A DNA stretch of 64,000 nucleotides from Fervidicoccus fontis Kam940 (GCF_000258425.1 NC_017461.1:372001-436000); one strand, 5' to 3'. Numbered from the stretch's first letter, positions 8,205 to 17,617 are shown. Notes: generated from the letters alone by a model not told the origin. Translations and numbers: made by a program.

Positions 8205-9563
8205 TCAACCGAGGATAATTTTTTCAAGTTCTTTTAAAATAAGCTTTTCCTTGTTTTGTATTTTAGACTCAACCATTACTCTTAATACGGGTTCCGTACC
8301 ACTAGGTCTTACGAGAAACCACGAATCTTCCTGTAAAACTTTTACACCATCAATATCAATCATTGGATAACTTCTATAACAATTTTTTATTTTTTCTATA
8401 ATTTCCTTAGCTTTACTTATATCAATACTGTATTTTGTTTTTATTGTATAAGTCTTTGGATAGATAGAATATAATTCTGATATTTTTTTTCTTTCTGCTG
8501 ACATAACTTCAAGCATTAGAGCTAATGCCATACCTGCATCTCTTACATACTGATGTTTTGGATACATAATTCCGCCATTCTCCTCGAATCCCAAAAGCCC
8601 ACCCTCTTTTTTTAGTTTCCTAGCGATATCGACGCTACCAACCTTCATCCAAATGACGTCTATTCCGCGCTTTTTAAGCAACTCCTCAATAAAATAGCTA
8701 CTGCTGATTCCTGTATATACTTTCTTTGGAAGCTCCGGGTTTTTTTCCGAGAGATATATTGACAGAATGACTGCTGTTTTATCTCCCCACAGAACGTTTC
8801 CAAATTCATCAAGAAAAATCGATCTATCTGCATCTCCGTCAACAGCTATTCCTAAATCTGCATTCACTGCTTTTACAACATTGGAAGTATCAAAAAGAGT
8901 TTCGGGAGTTGGCTCAGGGAGTCTGCCTGAAAAATCCGGATCGAGGTGAGAATTTAAACTTATGGGCTTTCCTCCAAGGAGCTTTACAAGCTTTGGAATA
9001 ACTAAAGAACCAACGCTATTTGCTCCATCTACAACAACTTTAAAATTTCTTCTTTTTATAATCTCATCGTCAACATTATCTAATATCCCTTCCAAGTACT
9101 TATCAAGCGGATCTGGGTACTTCGGAATAAAGAACTTTTCTTCTGAAGATATCTTTCCGGAAATTCTGTTTTCTAAATATATTTTTTCTATTTCATTTTC
9201 TTTCTCTCTCGGTATTTCAATTCCATCGCTATCAATAACCTTTATACCATTATATTCGGGTGGATTGTGACTTGCAGTAATCATCACACCTCCGTCAAAA
9301 AAACCTTCATTTTTTATAACATACTGTAAAGCTGGTGTGGTGATTAATCCTGCGTCGTAAACCCTACACCCTGAAGTTAAAAATCCAGAGATTATTGCAT
9401 GTCTTATCAGTTCTCCGCCATACCTAACGTCTCTCCCTAGCAAGAACACAGATCTTTCTCCAAATTCTTCACATATAGCTTGCGATATTTTCACCAAAAA
9501 TTCAGCTTGAAGTTCATTTTTAACTTTTAATCTTATACCATCGGTTCCAAAAATCTTTCCCAT
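8205..9563 (-). CDS. glmM: Phosphoglucosamine mutase / phosphohexomutase (alpha-D-phosphohexomutase family)
   Basis: 452 residues, full length. The phosphoserine loop TASHNPPEYNG (Ser98), the metal-binding loop DGDADR near 242, the sugar-binding GFEENGG and the C-terminal phosphate-binding RPSGTEPVLRV are all intact. Family members interconvert hexose-1- and 6-phosphates (glucosamine, glucose or mannose); archaeal enzymes often accept more than one, so the glmM label is provisional. A GlmU-like nucleotidyltransferase at 47.7 kb could take its product to UDP-GlcNAc. ATG follows AGGTGTTTCATC. It diverges from hexulose-phosphate synthase across a 200-base AT-rich gap. Confidence 0.9.
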   Translation of the reverse strand: MGKIFGTDGIRLKVKNELQAEFLVKISQAICEEFGERSVFLLGRDVRYGGELIRHAIISGFLTSGCRVYDAGLITTPALQYVIKNEGFFDGGVMITASHNPPEYNGIKVIDSDGIEIPREKENEIEKIYLENRISGKISSEEKFFIPKYPDPLDKYLEGILDNVDDEIIKRRNFKVVVDGANSVGSLVIPKLVKLLGGKPISLNSHLDPDFSGRLPEPTPETLFDTSNVVKAVNADLGIAVDGDADRSIFLDEFGNVLWGDKTAVILSIYLSEKNPELPKKVYTGISSSYFIEELLKKRGIDVIWMKVGSVDIARKLKKEGGLLGFEENGGIMYPKHQYVRDAGMALALMLEVMSAERKKISELYSIYPKTYTIKTKYSIDISKAKEIIEKIKNCYRSYPMIDIDGVKVLQEDSWFLVRPSGTEPVLRVMVESKIQNKEKLILKELEKIILG

Positions 9564-9765
9564 GATGAAACACCTATGATGTGAAAATATTAAAAATGTT
9601 TATTTATGAGCTTCCTATAAGTGTATATTGATTTTAATTATTGAAGTTGATATGATTTCATTTATTTAATTTTAAATGGCTTTTTAAAAATTTATTTAAA
9701 TGTTTTTTCCTATTAATATCTCATTTAAGTTTATTTGATTTCAAAAAATAGAGTGGTGCAAAAAT

Positions 9766-10440
9766 TTGAAATTTAATACCTTAAAAGAACCGCCTTACTT
9801 ACAAGTTGCAATAGATGTTACAGATCTAAAAAAAGCACTTTTCATTGTCAGACAAGTAATAGATTTAAGTGATAAAATAATAATCGAGGTTGGAACCCCA
9901 CTGATAAAGAGCTATGGCATGTTACCTGTAGAAATTATTTCTTATCTTTACCCTGAAAAAATCATTTTAGCAGACATGAAAACAATGGATGTAGGGTATT
10001 TAGAAGCAAATTTGGCTTTTAAATCCGGCGCTACAATTTCCACTGTTTTAGGTGCAGCCGATAATGAGACCATCCAAGGCGCTCTAAAAGCTTCGCTTGA
10101 ATATAACAAATTCATTCAGGTTGATTTAATTAACGTAAAAGACCTCGCAAGCAGGGCAAGAGAAGTTGCTGAATTAGGCGTACATATAGTTGGTTTGCAT
10201 GCTGGTATAGATCAGCAGACAAATAAAAAGCTTAGAGCTATAGATATGATAGAATTGTTAAAAGAAATAAAAAATGCAGTTGAAAAAACATCGTTGGTTT
10301 CTATCGCTGGGGGCATAAAGCAGGGAGAGTTAAAAAGATTTGCTGAAAATGGAGCAGACATAATAGTTGTAGGTGGAGCTATAACATCCAGTGAAGACCC
10401 AAGAGAAGTTGCTAAAAATATGTTAAAAGAAATACTTTAA
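9766..10440 (+). CDS. hxlA: 3-hexulose-6-phosphate synthase
   Basis: 224 residues of the OMP decarboxylase/KGPDC superfamily. LQVAIDVTDLKKAL, the strand IIEVGTPLIKSYG, the metal and substrate motif ILADMKTMDVG (Asp70, Lys72, Thr73), HAGIDQQ and the phosphate-binding SIAGGIKQG and IVVGGAITSSEDP match hexulose-phosphate synthase rather than OMP decarboxylase, which has DxKxxD. In archaea the reverse ribulose monophosphate reaction converts fructose-6-phosphate to ribulose-5-phosphate plus formaldehyde, replacing the pentose phosphate pathway. The partner isomerase (HxlB) is not fused or adjacent. TTG start 9766 follows GTGGTGCA. Confidence 0.87.
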   Translation: MKFNTLKEPPYLQVAIDVTDLKKALFIVRQVIDLSDKIIIEVGTPLIKSYGMLPVEIISYLYPEKIILADMKTMDVGYLEANLAFKSGATISTVLGAADNETIQGALKASLEYNKFIQVDLINVKDLASRAREVAELGVHIVGLHAGIDQQTNKKLRAIDMIELLKEIKNAVEKTSLVSIAGGIKQGELKRFAENGADIIVVGGAITSSEDPREVAKNMLKEIL

Positions 10441-10444
10441 ATTT

Positions 10445-11806
10445 TTAATGCAACATCAACTGTTCATATTTAGTTATATAGTCGATGCTACTCTTGAGAT
10501 CTATGAACTTTGCGGATGCCTCGATTACCTCTTCCTTTGTGACTTTCTGTTTGTTTTTTCTAATAGCTAATACTTTTGCAGGTACCATAAGCTGTATAGC
10601 GTACCTAAGGCTTCTATTAACACCTATGTTGGTCAGTTCTTCTATTGCATCATCAGAGAGTGGTATATCTTCTTCTTCTGACCTTATCAAGATTATTTGC
10701 TTAATTTCATCTCTATTATACGGCCTTGTAGTAATAATCAAAAGTCTATCAAGTAAATCTAATGGCATTCCGTGAGGGGATTCTATATCTGTTCCCCTTA
10801 TTTTTGTGATCCCTCTATTTGTTGCTAATATTATTATCGGTGCAAGCTCGCTTTCCATCGCCCTAGTCAAAAAGCTAAATGCTTCTAAATCAAGCATATG
10901 TGCATCATCTATAAATAGTACTCCAGGTATTATCTCTCCCATACCATCATTTATCCATTTTTTTACCTGTTCATCAACTTCTTTTCTAACATCCTGACCT
11001 ATTTCCTTTAATGGTGAGAAACCGAAAAGGATTTCTAGACCTGCTTTTCTCGTTGCAAAATATATATCAAGATCATGCAATGTTATAGTGTGAACAATTT
11101 CTTTATCTTTCTTTATCGGACCTTGAGGCATTTCCATTATTCTTTCGCTTGAAATATAAGGAGATTTTTCTTCTGCTTCTTCCTTTAACCTACCTTCTTT
11201 GAATATTCTTCCAGTTTGAGAATCTATCCAAATAACATCTCCTTTTTTAATTCCTAATTCTAAAAGTTGTTGTGTTATTTCTTCACTAACTGTTAAGGTT
11301 ATGTTTTCATCTTTAGTTTCTAAAGTAATTTTTGCCTCTCTTGGAATCATCATGTATGGATTATATGGATTTCTCAGCCTCCTTATTTTTAGCTCTTTAA
11401 CTGCCCCTTCATATACAGTTCTTTTCTCCTTGATTCTAACACCTATGCTTTTTCTTAAAGTTTGCATTAACATCTCTGTCTTTTTCATTTCAGTAGAATA
11501 TATTTCGGAACCAGTAAATTCTACAAATGGAGTATCTTCGCCAAGCTCTCTTGCTATTGCTACTGCAAGCGCAGTCTTTCCCGTACCTGTTGGACCTACA
11601 AATAGAATCCCTCTTCCAGCCATTTTGCCTTCTTTTATCATTTGAACAACGATGCCTGCGGCTTCTCTAGCCTCTATTTGACCGACAAGTCCATCCGCTA
11701 TTTGCTTAGCTTTACCATTTTCATCAAGACCTAATCCTTTGATATGACTATGAAATCCGATTCTCTTAAATTCCTTGACTTTCGGTAATTCTTCAATTAT
11801 CGACAT
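10445..11806 (-). CDS. TIP49/RuvB-like AAA+ ATPase
   Basis: About 453 residues, an archaeal homologue of eukaryotic RuvBL1/RuvBL2 (TIP49, TIP48), components of chromatin remodelling and RNP assembly machines. Walker A is [17 protein letters not shown]; domain II with the OB-like insertion spans roughly 120-280; Walker B is [19 protein letters not shown]; sensor I is [15 protein letters not shown]; sensor II is [11 protein letters not shown]. Walker B carries Asp-Asp-Ala-His where eukaryotic proteins have Asp-Glu-Val-His. The start ATG 11806 is preceded by AGGTGA; a GTG at 11818 is the alternative. Convergent with hxlA, four bases between stops. Confidence 0.92.
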   Translation of the reverse strand: MSIIEELPKVKEFKRIGFHSHIKGLGLDENGKAKQIADGLVGQIEAREAAGIVVQMIKEGKMAGRGILFVGPTGTGKTALAVAIARELGEDTPFVEFTGSEIYSTEMKKTEMLMQTLRKSIGVRIKEKRTVYEGAVKELKIRRLRNPYNPYMMIPREAKITLETKDENITLTVSEEITQQLLELGIKKGDVIWIDSQTGRIFKEGRLKEEAEEKSPYISSERIMEMPQGPIKKDKEIVHTITLHDLDIYFATRKAGLEILFGFSPLKEIGQDVRKEVDEQVKKWINDGMGEIIPGVLFIDDAHMLDLEAFSFLTRAMESELAPIIILATNRGITKIRGTDIESPHGMPLDLLDRLLIITTRPYNRDEIKQIILIRSEEEDIPLSDDAIEELTNIGVNRSLRYAIQLMVPAKVLAIRKNKQKVTKEEVIEASAKFIDLKSSIDYITKYEQLMLH

Positions 11807-11952
11807 AGTGCTGTTCACCTTTGAATCTTATATTTTTATATTAGAAATTGCATAATATATTTGATAATAAAATTTAGGTAAAAAATTTTTTAACAATATT
11901 TAAGCTTAAGCTATCGTACTAGCCTATCTATTGTTAATTTTGGTGATAAAAA

Positions 11953-12729
11953 ATGGACATGAACCTTAGAAATAAAAAAATCATCATATTGGCTGGTTCC
12001 ACAGGTATGGGATTTGAAATAACAAAAAACCTTGTTAATGAAGGTGCAAAAGTAGTGTTTTGCAGTAGCAATGAAAATAATTTAAAAAGGGCTATTAGCT
12101 TATTAGGCAACCCCATTAATTTAAAAGGAGAACTTTGTGACCTTTCCTCAACGAATAGTATTAAGAATTTTTTTGAGAAAGCGAAGGAATATTTAGAAAA
12201 CTTTGACGGTATGGTTTACAATACTGGAGGTCCTAAAACAGGTAACATTAATAGTTTAAGCGAAGAAGATTACTATTACGCTTATAAGCTATTATCAGAA
12301 AGTGCATTTGTTTCTACAAAAGAGTTCTTGAAGTATGCTAATAAAGGTGCATCTGTAGTATACATGACAAGCACTGCGGTGAAAGAACCAATTTATAATC
12401 TTCTGCTTAGCAATACAATGAGACTAACAGTAATAGGACTCGCGAAATCTCTTTCTAGAGAATATAGCGATTTTGCCAGATTTAATGTTGTTATGCCAGG
12501 TTATATTTTGACAGAAAAGTTGAAGCAGTTATTAGAAGAAGAAGCTAAAGAAAAAGCAACGACATTCGATAGTATTGTAAGTCAATATATAAAGGAAATA
12601 CCAATGAAAAGGCTTGGTGATCCAAAGGAAGTTGCAAATCTTGTTTTGTTTTTACTAAGCGACTTATCTTCATATATAAATGGCGTTGCAATTGCAGTAG
12701 ATGGAGGAATGTTAAAAAGTATGTTATAG
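11953..12729 (+). CDS. Short-chain dehydrogenase/reductase, atypical active site
   Basis: 258 residues with an SDR Rossmann fold: cofactor motif GSTGMGFEI (normally TGxxxGxG), CSSNENNLKRA after beta 2, the NTGGP version of NNAG, and the C-terminal VNGVAIAVDGGM end found in FabG-like proteins. The catalytic region reads YMTSTAVKEPIYNLLLSNTM followed by RLTVIGLAKSLSREY. The Ser is present, but the canonical Tyr-x-x-x-Lys is replaced by Ser-Asn-x-x-Arg. A set of archaeal and bacterial SDR homologues share such a change, so this is probably not a sequencing error. Substrate unknown. ATG after TTGGTGAT. Confidence 0.82.
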   Translation: MDMNLRNKKIIILAGSTGMGFEITKNLVNEGAKVVFCSSNENNLKRAISLLGNPINLKGELCDLSSTNSIKNFFEKAKEYLENFDGMVYNTGGPKTGNINSLSEEDYYYAYKLLSESAFVSTKEFLKYANKGASVVYMTSTAVKEPIYNLLLSNTMRLTVIGLAKSLSREYSDFARFNVVMPGYILTEKLKQLLEEEAKEKATTFDSIVSQYIKEIPMKRLGDPKEVANLVLFLLSDLSSYINGVAIAVDGGMLKSML

Positions 12730-12768
12730 AAAGTAATGCTTCTGTTCTGATAAGCCGTCATTAGAAAA

Positions 12769-13233
12769 TTATTTTTTTGAGCCCAAATGCTTTGATTGAA
12801 GCTCTACCTCAGCTTCAACCATAGCAATTTCTCCCCTTAACTCTTCAACAGCTTTCTTCAATTCATTCATTTCATTTTCGGGAATTCTTACTAAAGATAA
12901 CGCTTCTTTTCCAATACTTGTAGTCTTGAGCTTTTTTGCTCTACCTGCGGTCTCAAGAAATTCAACATATAGAAGAGCTAGAATATCTTCTTTAAGGCTT
13001 TTGCTAACAATTGCATTTCCTACTTTAAAGAAAGTGTAATCAAACTGAATTCCTTTTTCTTTAAGCTTATAAATTAATGTATTTAATCCTTTTTCTGTTA
13101 TTTCACCATAAATATCTATTAATTTTAAAAGCTTCATGAGCTTAGGATTTTGCATAACCTGATCTCTGGTAATAAGTTGTTTGGCTTCTAACTTAAGTTC
13201 TTTGCTCTTTTTTTCTTGACTTGGAGCAGACAT
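12769..13233 (-). CDS. Conserved archaeal hypothetical, probable winged-helix plus coiled-coil
   Basis: 154 residues, not recognised with certainty. A lysine-rich N-terminus is followed by a roughly 85-residue region whose helix pattern (MQNPKLMKLLKLIDIYGEIT, TEKGLNTLIYKLKEKGIQF, SLKEDILALLYVEFLE) resembles an archaeal winged-helix or PadR-like fold. A C-terminal segment (EMNELKKAVEELRGEIAMVE and beyond) looks like a coiled coil. A DNA- or RNA-binding role is a guess. ATG after AAGGTG supports the start. It is convergent with the SDR gene and has its own upstream gap of about 270 bases. Confidence 0.6.
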   Translation of the reverse strand: MSAPSQEKKSKELKLEAKQLITRDQVMQNPKLMKLLKLIDIYGEITEKGLNTLIYKLKEKGIQFDYTFFKVGNAIVSKSLKEDILALLYVEFLETAGRAKKLKTTSIGKEALSLVRIPENEMNELKKAVEELRGEIAMVEAEVELQSKHLGSKK

Positions 13234-13324
13234 TGTTTTAACACCTTATTTTTAACAAATTCTAAAAATTAATATGATTTAACGTTAATATTTTATTCGC
13301 GTTAAGCATCTATCCATTCTCTAA

Positions 13325-13470
13325 ATGTGAGCTACTCTGCCCTAAAAGACGAAATTATTGCTAAAAATTTTATAATAACTTTTTTTAACCGTAGAAATAG
13401 CATAGGTTACAATTGAAGGCCCAACCATTTCTAACAGAGAAAGGAGAGCTAAAGCTCATAAAAATTCTCA
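13325..13470. mobile_element. Possible decayed IS200/IS605 end sequences
   Basis: The 270-base gap between the winged-helix gene and the UspA gene has no coding potential that I can see, but holds two short stretches resembling IS605-type right ends. On the minus strand near 13325-13350 is TTTTAGGGCAGAGTAGCTCA followed by CAT. On the plus strand near 13411-13460 is GAAGGCCCAACCATTTCTAA, similar to GAAGCCCCAACCCTTTAGAA at 17617-17636. Both are short and degraded. This is a weak, by-eye call. Confidence 0.25.
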
Positions 13471-13503
13471 TCTATCTTCCAAAAAATTTTTTAAAAAAGT
13501 TTA

Positions 13504-13926
13504 TTATTTGATGAACAAATAGCTTACGTCAGTATTTACAAAAACTCCAGCAGCAGTACTCCCTTTCGAAATCTCTGCAGAAATTGTTTTCCCTCTCGTA
13601 CCCATAATGACCAAATCGTAGTTTTTGCTATTAATCTCTTTAATAAGTTCATTTGAAACACTACTTTCTTCTGGATTGAATTTAGTAACTTTACTAATTA
13701 TTTCTACTCCCCTTTCTTTCGCTAAAATTTCTGCCTTCTTAATAATGTTTTCATTACAAGAATTATTACTACATGCATATATAACATGGACCTCGGATCC
13801 GAGCATTCTCGATAGCTCTAATGCAATTTTCAAACCTCTTTCACTGCTAGCTGATCCGTCAAAAGCCACTAGGATCCTTCTGAGCGCATAGCTTAAGCTA
13901 AATGCTCTATCAACGTAGCTACTCAT
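13504..13926 (-). CDS. Universal stress protein (UspA family)
   Basis: 140 residues. The Usp fold is recognisable from RRILVAFDGSASSERGLKIA at the N-terminus, a beta strand EVHVIYACS, and the C-terminal ATP-binding type sequence DLVIMGTRGKTISAEISKGS with following Ser-Thr, close to the G-2x-G-9x-G(S/T) signature of ATP-binding Usp proteins. These are small cytoplasmic stress and nucleotide-sensing proteins. The ATG has GAGGGG upstream and lies 13 bases after the stop of phosphoglycerate kinase, so it is the second gene of a pgk-usp transcript. Confidence 0.87.
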   Translation of the reverse strand: MSSYVDRAFSLSYALRRILVAFDGSASSERGLKIALELSRMLGSEVHVIYACSNNSCNENIIKKAEILAKERGVEIISKVTKFNPEESSVSNELIKEINSKNYDLVIMGTRGKTISAEISKGSTAAGVFVNTDVSYLFIK

Positions 13927-13939
13927 CTTCTTCCCCTCA

Positions 13940-15187
13940 TTATTCTAATTGTATTCCATCCAAATTAAATTTACTTGCTGAAAATGAAAGCGCTTCTATA
14001 CCAGGAAGCATTTCTCCGCTCAAGTATAGTAACAATGCTCCACCACCACTACTATTATGAATTCTAGTTCTTAGGTTTTCAGGTATGAAATCGAGCACTG
14101 CGGTTAGATGCCCGCCTCCAAGTATAACTTTTGCATTTGTTGATGCAGCATTCTTTACAAGTTCAATGGATCCTTTCATATATTCTTTTTCTTCTATAAC
14201 TCCTGCCGGCCCTCGCAATACAATTACCTTAGCTTCTCTCATTATGTTAGAGTATTCTTCAATGGTTTTCTCCCCTATATCTTTAATTAAGCCTTCTTTT
14301 TTCGGCAGTTCTTTTATATCAACAACGCCTCCACCTTCAATAACGAAATCTTCAGGCAAAAGGATTCTATCTTTGTAATTTAACAAAATTGATTTAGCAT
14401 TAGATAATAGAGAAATTCCACCTAGTTTTTCAAGTTTCTCTTTATTACTCTTACCAATATCAATTCCTGATGCGAACAAGAACAGTTCTGATACAAGCCC
14501 AGTTAATAGGACTCTAGTAGACGAATTTGAATTTTTAAGAATATTATTTATTATTCTGATACTATCATTAATTTTTGTACCACCGAGCACAAAGATCTTT
14601 GGAGATATTTTAGGATCTCTGATTTCCTTTAAAGCAATAACCTCGCTTTCCATAACCCTTCCTGCAAGTGACGGCAATACGTAAGGAAAACCTACTATAC
14701 TTGCATGCTTCCTATGTGCAGTGGCAAAAGCATCATTAATGAAGTAATTAAATAGAGGCGCTAGTTTTCTTACCATATATGATTTTGAATGAAAATCTCC
14801 TGAAGCTTCAATGTTTTCTTCTGATAGAAACCTTACGTTATCTAGCATTAAAACTTCTCCATCTTTTAGCATAAAAATGCTATTTCTCGCGTGAGGTCCT
14901 ATTATATCATCGATGAAATTTACTTTGTAACCAAGCTCTTTTTCTAAAAGTAAGCTATGCTCGCTCAGATCACTAAAATCTTCCATTCCAGGCCTTCCTT
15001 GATGCGTTAATATTACAACAGATGCATTTTTATCTATCAATTCCCCTATAGTTTTAACATGTATTTTTATTCTGGAAAAATCTATTATTTTTTTGTTTTC
15101 ATTAAGTGGGCTATTAAAATCTACTCTTAAAAGAACTTTTTTCCCATTTAGATCAACTGAATCCAGAGTTGCAACTTTAATGCTCAT
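13940..15187 (-). CDS. pgk: Phosphoglycerate kinase
   Basis: About 415 residues; glycolytic and gluconeogenic interconversion of 1,3-bisphosphoglycerate and 3-phosphoglycerate with ADP/ATP. The N-domain signature KKVLLRVDFNSPLNE, the HQGRPG loop and LDNVRFLSEEN are intact, as are the hinge and the C-domain nucleotide-binding FVLGGTKINDS (normally GGAKVxDK), RGPAGVIEE and the glycine-rich ILGGGHLTAVL and SSGGGALLLYLSGE. The Lys-to-Asn change next to the usual GGAKVSDK aspartate is a small deviation. The ATG at 15187 is chosen; TTG 15196 is possible and the Shine-Dalgarno does not decide. Confidence 0.93.
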   Translation of the reverse strand: MSIKVATLDSVDLNGKKVLLRVDFNSPLNENKKIIDFSRIKIHVKTIGELIDKNASVVILTHQGRPGMEDFSDLSEHSLLLEKELGYKVNFIDDIIGPHARNSIFMLKDGEVLMLDNVRFLSEENIEASGDFHSKSYMVRKLAPLFNYFINDAFATAHRKHASIVGFPYVLPSLAGRVMESEVIALKEIRDPKISPKIFVLGGTKINDSIRIINNILKNSNSSTRVLLTGLVSELFLFASGIDIGKSNKEKLEKLGGISLLSNAKSILLNYKDRILLPEDFVIEGGGVVDIKELPKKEGLIKDIGEKTIEEYSNIMREAKVIVLRGPAGVIEEKEYMKGSIELVKNAASTNAKVILGGGHLTAVLDFIPENLRTRIHNSSGGGALLLYLSGEMLPGIEALSFSASKFNLDGIQLE

Positions 15188-15412
15188 TTCAGTCAACTCT
15201 TTGAGAAATCAAAAATTTTTCCAGCATACAATATAAAAATTATCGCTAATAAAAATATTTAAAGAAAGAGATTAGAATTGATATAAATTCTTCATTATAA
15301 AAGACTAGAGAATTTTTCATTCCTATATTTTTATCAAAAATTTTTGCTAAAAAGATTTATTATTTGAAAAATTAAATAATAGAAGTTTAATGAAATATGG
15401 GATATGAATTTC

Positions 15413-15808
15413 ATGAGCAAAAAAGACGACTTAAATGATAAAAATCTTCTTGAAAGGATCATTAACAGTTTCTTAAATATATTTTTCAACTATAATAACA
15501 TAGAGGCTTATTCCATTGCGCAAAGTCTAACTGATATAGAAATTTTCGAAAAGATAGATGCCAATGAAGTAAAAATATACATTATGTTACCAGAAAGTTT
15601 ATCAGAAGAGCAAGTGAAAGTTGTTCCTATTGATAAAAATCATATAAAAATATTCGTAGAAAAATATGAAGAAATATACAGAAAAATAAAATTACATTAT
15701 AAAATTGATATTAAGTCTGTTCAAGCAGAAAGAAAGAAAAAAGACCTAATTGTTCTCACTGCAAAAAAGAAAAAATTTTTAAAAATTAGTTGGAATCAAA
15801 ATCATTGA
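15413..15808 (+). CDS. Hypothetical protein, possible divergent Hsp20-like beta domain
   Basis: About 131 residues, not confidently assigned. An N-terminal helical region (about 1-45) is followed by alternating beta-type segments: EVKIYIMLPESLSEEQVKVV, HIKIFVEK, YRKIKLHYKIDIKSVQAER and LIVLTAKKKK. The order of a first strand ending in LP, a V-type strand, and a late basic I-x-I-like strand recalls alpha-crystallin domains, but no diagnostic motif is present. The ATG at 15413 after GGGATATGA is preferred over 15404. Its last 23 bases overlap, tail to tail, the 3' end of the secreted coiled-coil gene. Confidence 0.6.
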   Translation: MSKKDDLNDKNLLERIINSFLNIFFNYNNIEAYSIAQSLTDIEIFEKIDANEVKIYIMLPESLSEEQVKVVPIDKNHIKIFVEKYEEIYRKIKLHYKIDIKSVQAERKKKDLIVLTAKKKKFLKISWNQNH

Positions 15809-17393
15809 TATCATTCTCAATTATATGTATCGAAGTAGCATCTACAATGTGGTTTGCTATATCAGTAACATTTCCGATAACTATTACAGGAGCATACTGT
15901 GTTAAGTTCCCTTTGATCTTGGTATTAGATAATATAATTACTGTCCATTCGGTGGGAATCATTTTGTTCCAGGCTCCCAAACCCTTCACTTCATTCGTCA
16001 TAGGTTGAATAAGAGGAGTACCTCCCAAAACGGTCAAATTATTTTGATTTATACTTATAACGATTCCCTTAACTGTTATTAGCCCCGTATAGTTATAATA
16101 CTGGCTCTCAAATAAAAGTATCAAACTTATAGAGTTGTCTAAGTTTTTAAGCGCATTTAAAATAAGAACTTTTACTGAATTTAATTGTTTGTCTACAGTT
16201 ATGTTGGATAATTCGGATATCAATTGTTCCGTTTGATTGCTTATTTGCTGTAAAGAACTAAATGCGTTTTGAGCATTTGTTGCTGAAAGATCTAAGACAG
16301 CAGCATTTGCCGACATTACTAAATTTTCGGCACTATTAATATAGTTTGTAAGGATCTCTACTTGTGTCTGATTTACATTAGCTCCATTTCCATGACTAAT
16401 TCCTTTTCCATATGAATAATTTTCCAATTGATTCTGAGCGACTCTTAGCAATACTTCTGATGATGTAAAAATATTAAAACCAAATTTCTTTGACAGTGGC
16501 TCGCCTTGCATGTATTGAATTATTGTTTTGTTAATTTCATCTTTACTTATTACTGAAGATAGGTTACTATTTTCTATTTGATTCTGTATCTGATTCATTA
16601 TTTGCTGTATATTCTCTTCCATTTCTCTTTGCATAATTCCAAGCCCTCTAACTGCCATAGCCTTCTCTCTGATATTTTTCACATTCAGTATTTCTGTTGA
16701 ATTTACTATACTTGTATTAAACATTGAGTTTATTTCGTTTATCCTTTTTATAGCTAAATCAGATAGCTCGGCCTGAATCTTCGCTTCCTTTATTGAATTC
16801 TCCATGTCATTAAGTTCTTTTACTACATTTTTTAATATAATTGAAGCCCCTGTATAGTTTCCTTGGTTAATCAAATTTAGAGCTTGATTTAACTGTTGCG
16901 TTAGATTAGCTTTTACCTGTGAATCTAAAAAGCTCATATTATTAATCCTGTAGATTAGTTGAGTAACTATATTATTTAGCTGAATCTGAGCTATTTCTTT
17001 TAATTCTGGAAGAGATAAATTCAGCTGTTGCAATCTCAATATATATATTTCTTTTACTATTTCTATATATATCTGGGTGGCTTTACCTTGCTCTTCGCTC
17101 TGAAGTGCTGAGATGAACTGCGTAAGAAGCAATTCTAGTTGTGAAGTATTTAATCCTTTTGATTTATAGTAATCAATTATATTATTAATACTGTTAACTA
17201 TAACTTGTTCAGCTGTCTGATTAGTTACCTGTGATCCCTGTGCCGTAGTAGTCATTACGCTCGAGGTGTTCGTTGACTCTGCGGATGATATTGTAAACAC
17301 GTTTCCAAAAGAGAAGGTCAGCAGAATAAATAGTAAACCAGAGACCGTTCCGGCGAATAATTTTTTTGATTTTTTTCTCATTTTTTCCATCAA
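15786..17393 (-). CDS. Secreted or surface coiled-coil protein with C-terminal beta domain
   Basis: 535 residues from TTG 17393, which follows AAAGGTGA by 5 bases. The N-terminus is a signal peptide or anchor: basic MMEKMRKKSKKLFAG, a hydrophobic core SGLLFILLTFSFGNVF, then a Ser/Thr-rich stretch. Residues about 60-430 are Gln/Asn-rich alpha-helical coiled coil with many N-x-S/T sequons, as expected for a glycosylated exported archaeal protein. The last 100 residues (LITVKGIVISINQNNLTVLG ... VIVIGNVTDIANHIVDATSI) form a beta-rich domain resembling DUF5666-type OB folds. No catalytic motif. A membrane-anchored regulator is encoded just upstream on the same strand. Function unknown. Confidence 0.75.
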   Translation of the reverse strand: MMEKMRKKSKKLFAGTVSGLLFILLTFSFGNVFTISSAESTNTSSVMTTTAQGSQVTNQTAEQVIVNSINNIIDYYKSKGLNTSQLELLLTQFISALQSEEQGKATQIYIEIVKEIYILRLQQLNLSLPELKEIAQIQLNNIVTQLIYRINNMSFLDSQVKANLTQQLNQALNLINQGNYTGASIILKNVVKELNDMENSIKEAKIQAELSDLAIKRINEINSMFNTSIVNSTEILNVKNIREKAMAVRGLGIMQREMEENIQQIMNQIQNQIENSNLSSVISKDEINKTIIQYMQGEPLSKKFGFNIFTSSEVLLRVAQNQLENYSYGKGISHGNGANVNQTQVEILTNYINSAENLVMSANAAVLDLSATNAQNAFSSLQQISNQTEQLISELSNITVDKQLNSVKVLILNALKNLDNSISLILLFESQYYNYTGLITVKGIVISINQNNLTVLGGTPLIQPMTNEVKGLGAWNKMIPTEWTVIILSNTKIKGNLTQYAPVIVIGNVTDIANHIVDATSIHIIENDINDFDSN

Positions 17394-17517
17394 TTGCATC
17401 ACCTTTTTCATCAAAAGAATTTAACGCTATATATGTAAATATGAACAACTCCTGTACACAAATTGAACAAAAATGGAACACAGTGATAGAGACATAGAAA
17501 TGAAAAAATAAGTAGTT

Positions 17518-17617
17518 TTTATAAAGATGGACGCTCAGGAAACTTCACATTGTATCGAGAAAATGAGTGGGTAAAGGTTTTTGAGCGTTGAGACCTCTGA
17601 AACCCTAGATGAAGCTG
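17518..17617 (+). ncRNA. Structured 100-base repeat, copy A (candidate TnpB omega-RNA scaffold)
   Basis: 98 of 100 bases identical to the minus strand of 44262-44361. It folds as one long hairpin: 17531-17537 pairs with 17582-17588, 17540-17544 with 17576-17580, and 17546-17551 with 17562-17569 around a two-base bulge, leaving a ten-base loop. The two differences between copies are at 17544, where a C-G pair becomes U-G, and at 17567, inside the bulge. The wobble is only allowed in this orientation. In the best frame both copies share the same in-frame TAA, so the unit is not a gene fragment kept for its protein. TTTATAAA at the 5' edge resembles a TATA box but would start transcription inside the 5' arm. 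Transcription is unproven. Confidence 0.55.

Noticed and set aside
17221-17481. Minus-strand frame of 86 codons over the 5' end of the exported-protein gene
   Set aside because: It overlaps the signal peptide frame out of phase and has no protein-like pattern; coordinates are given on the minus strand.
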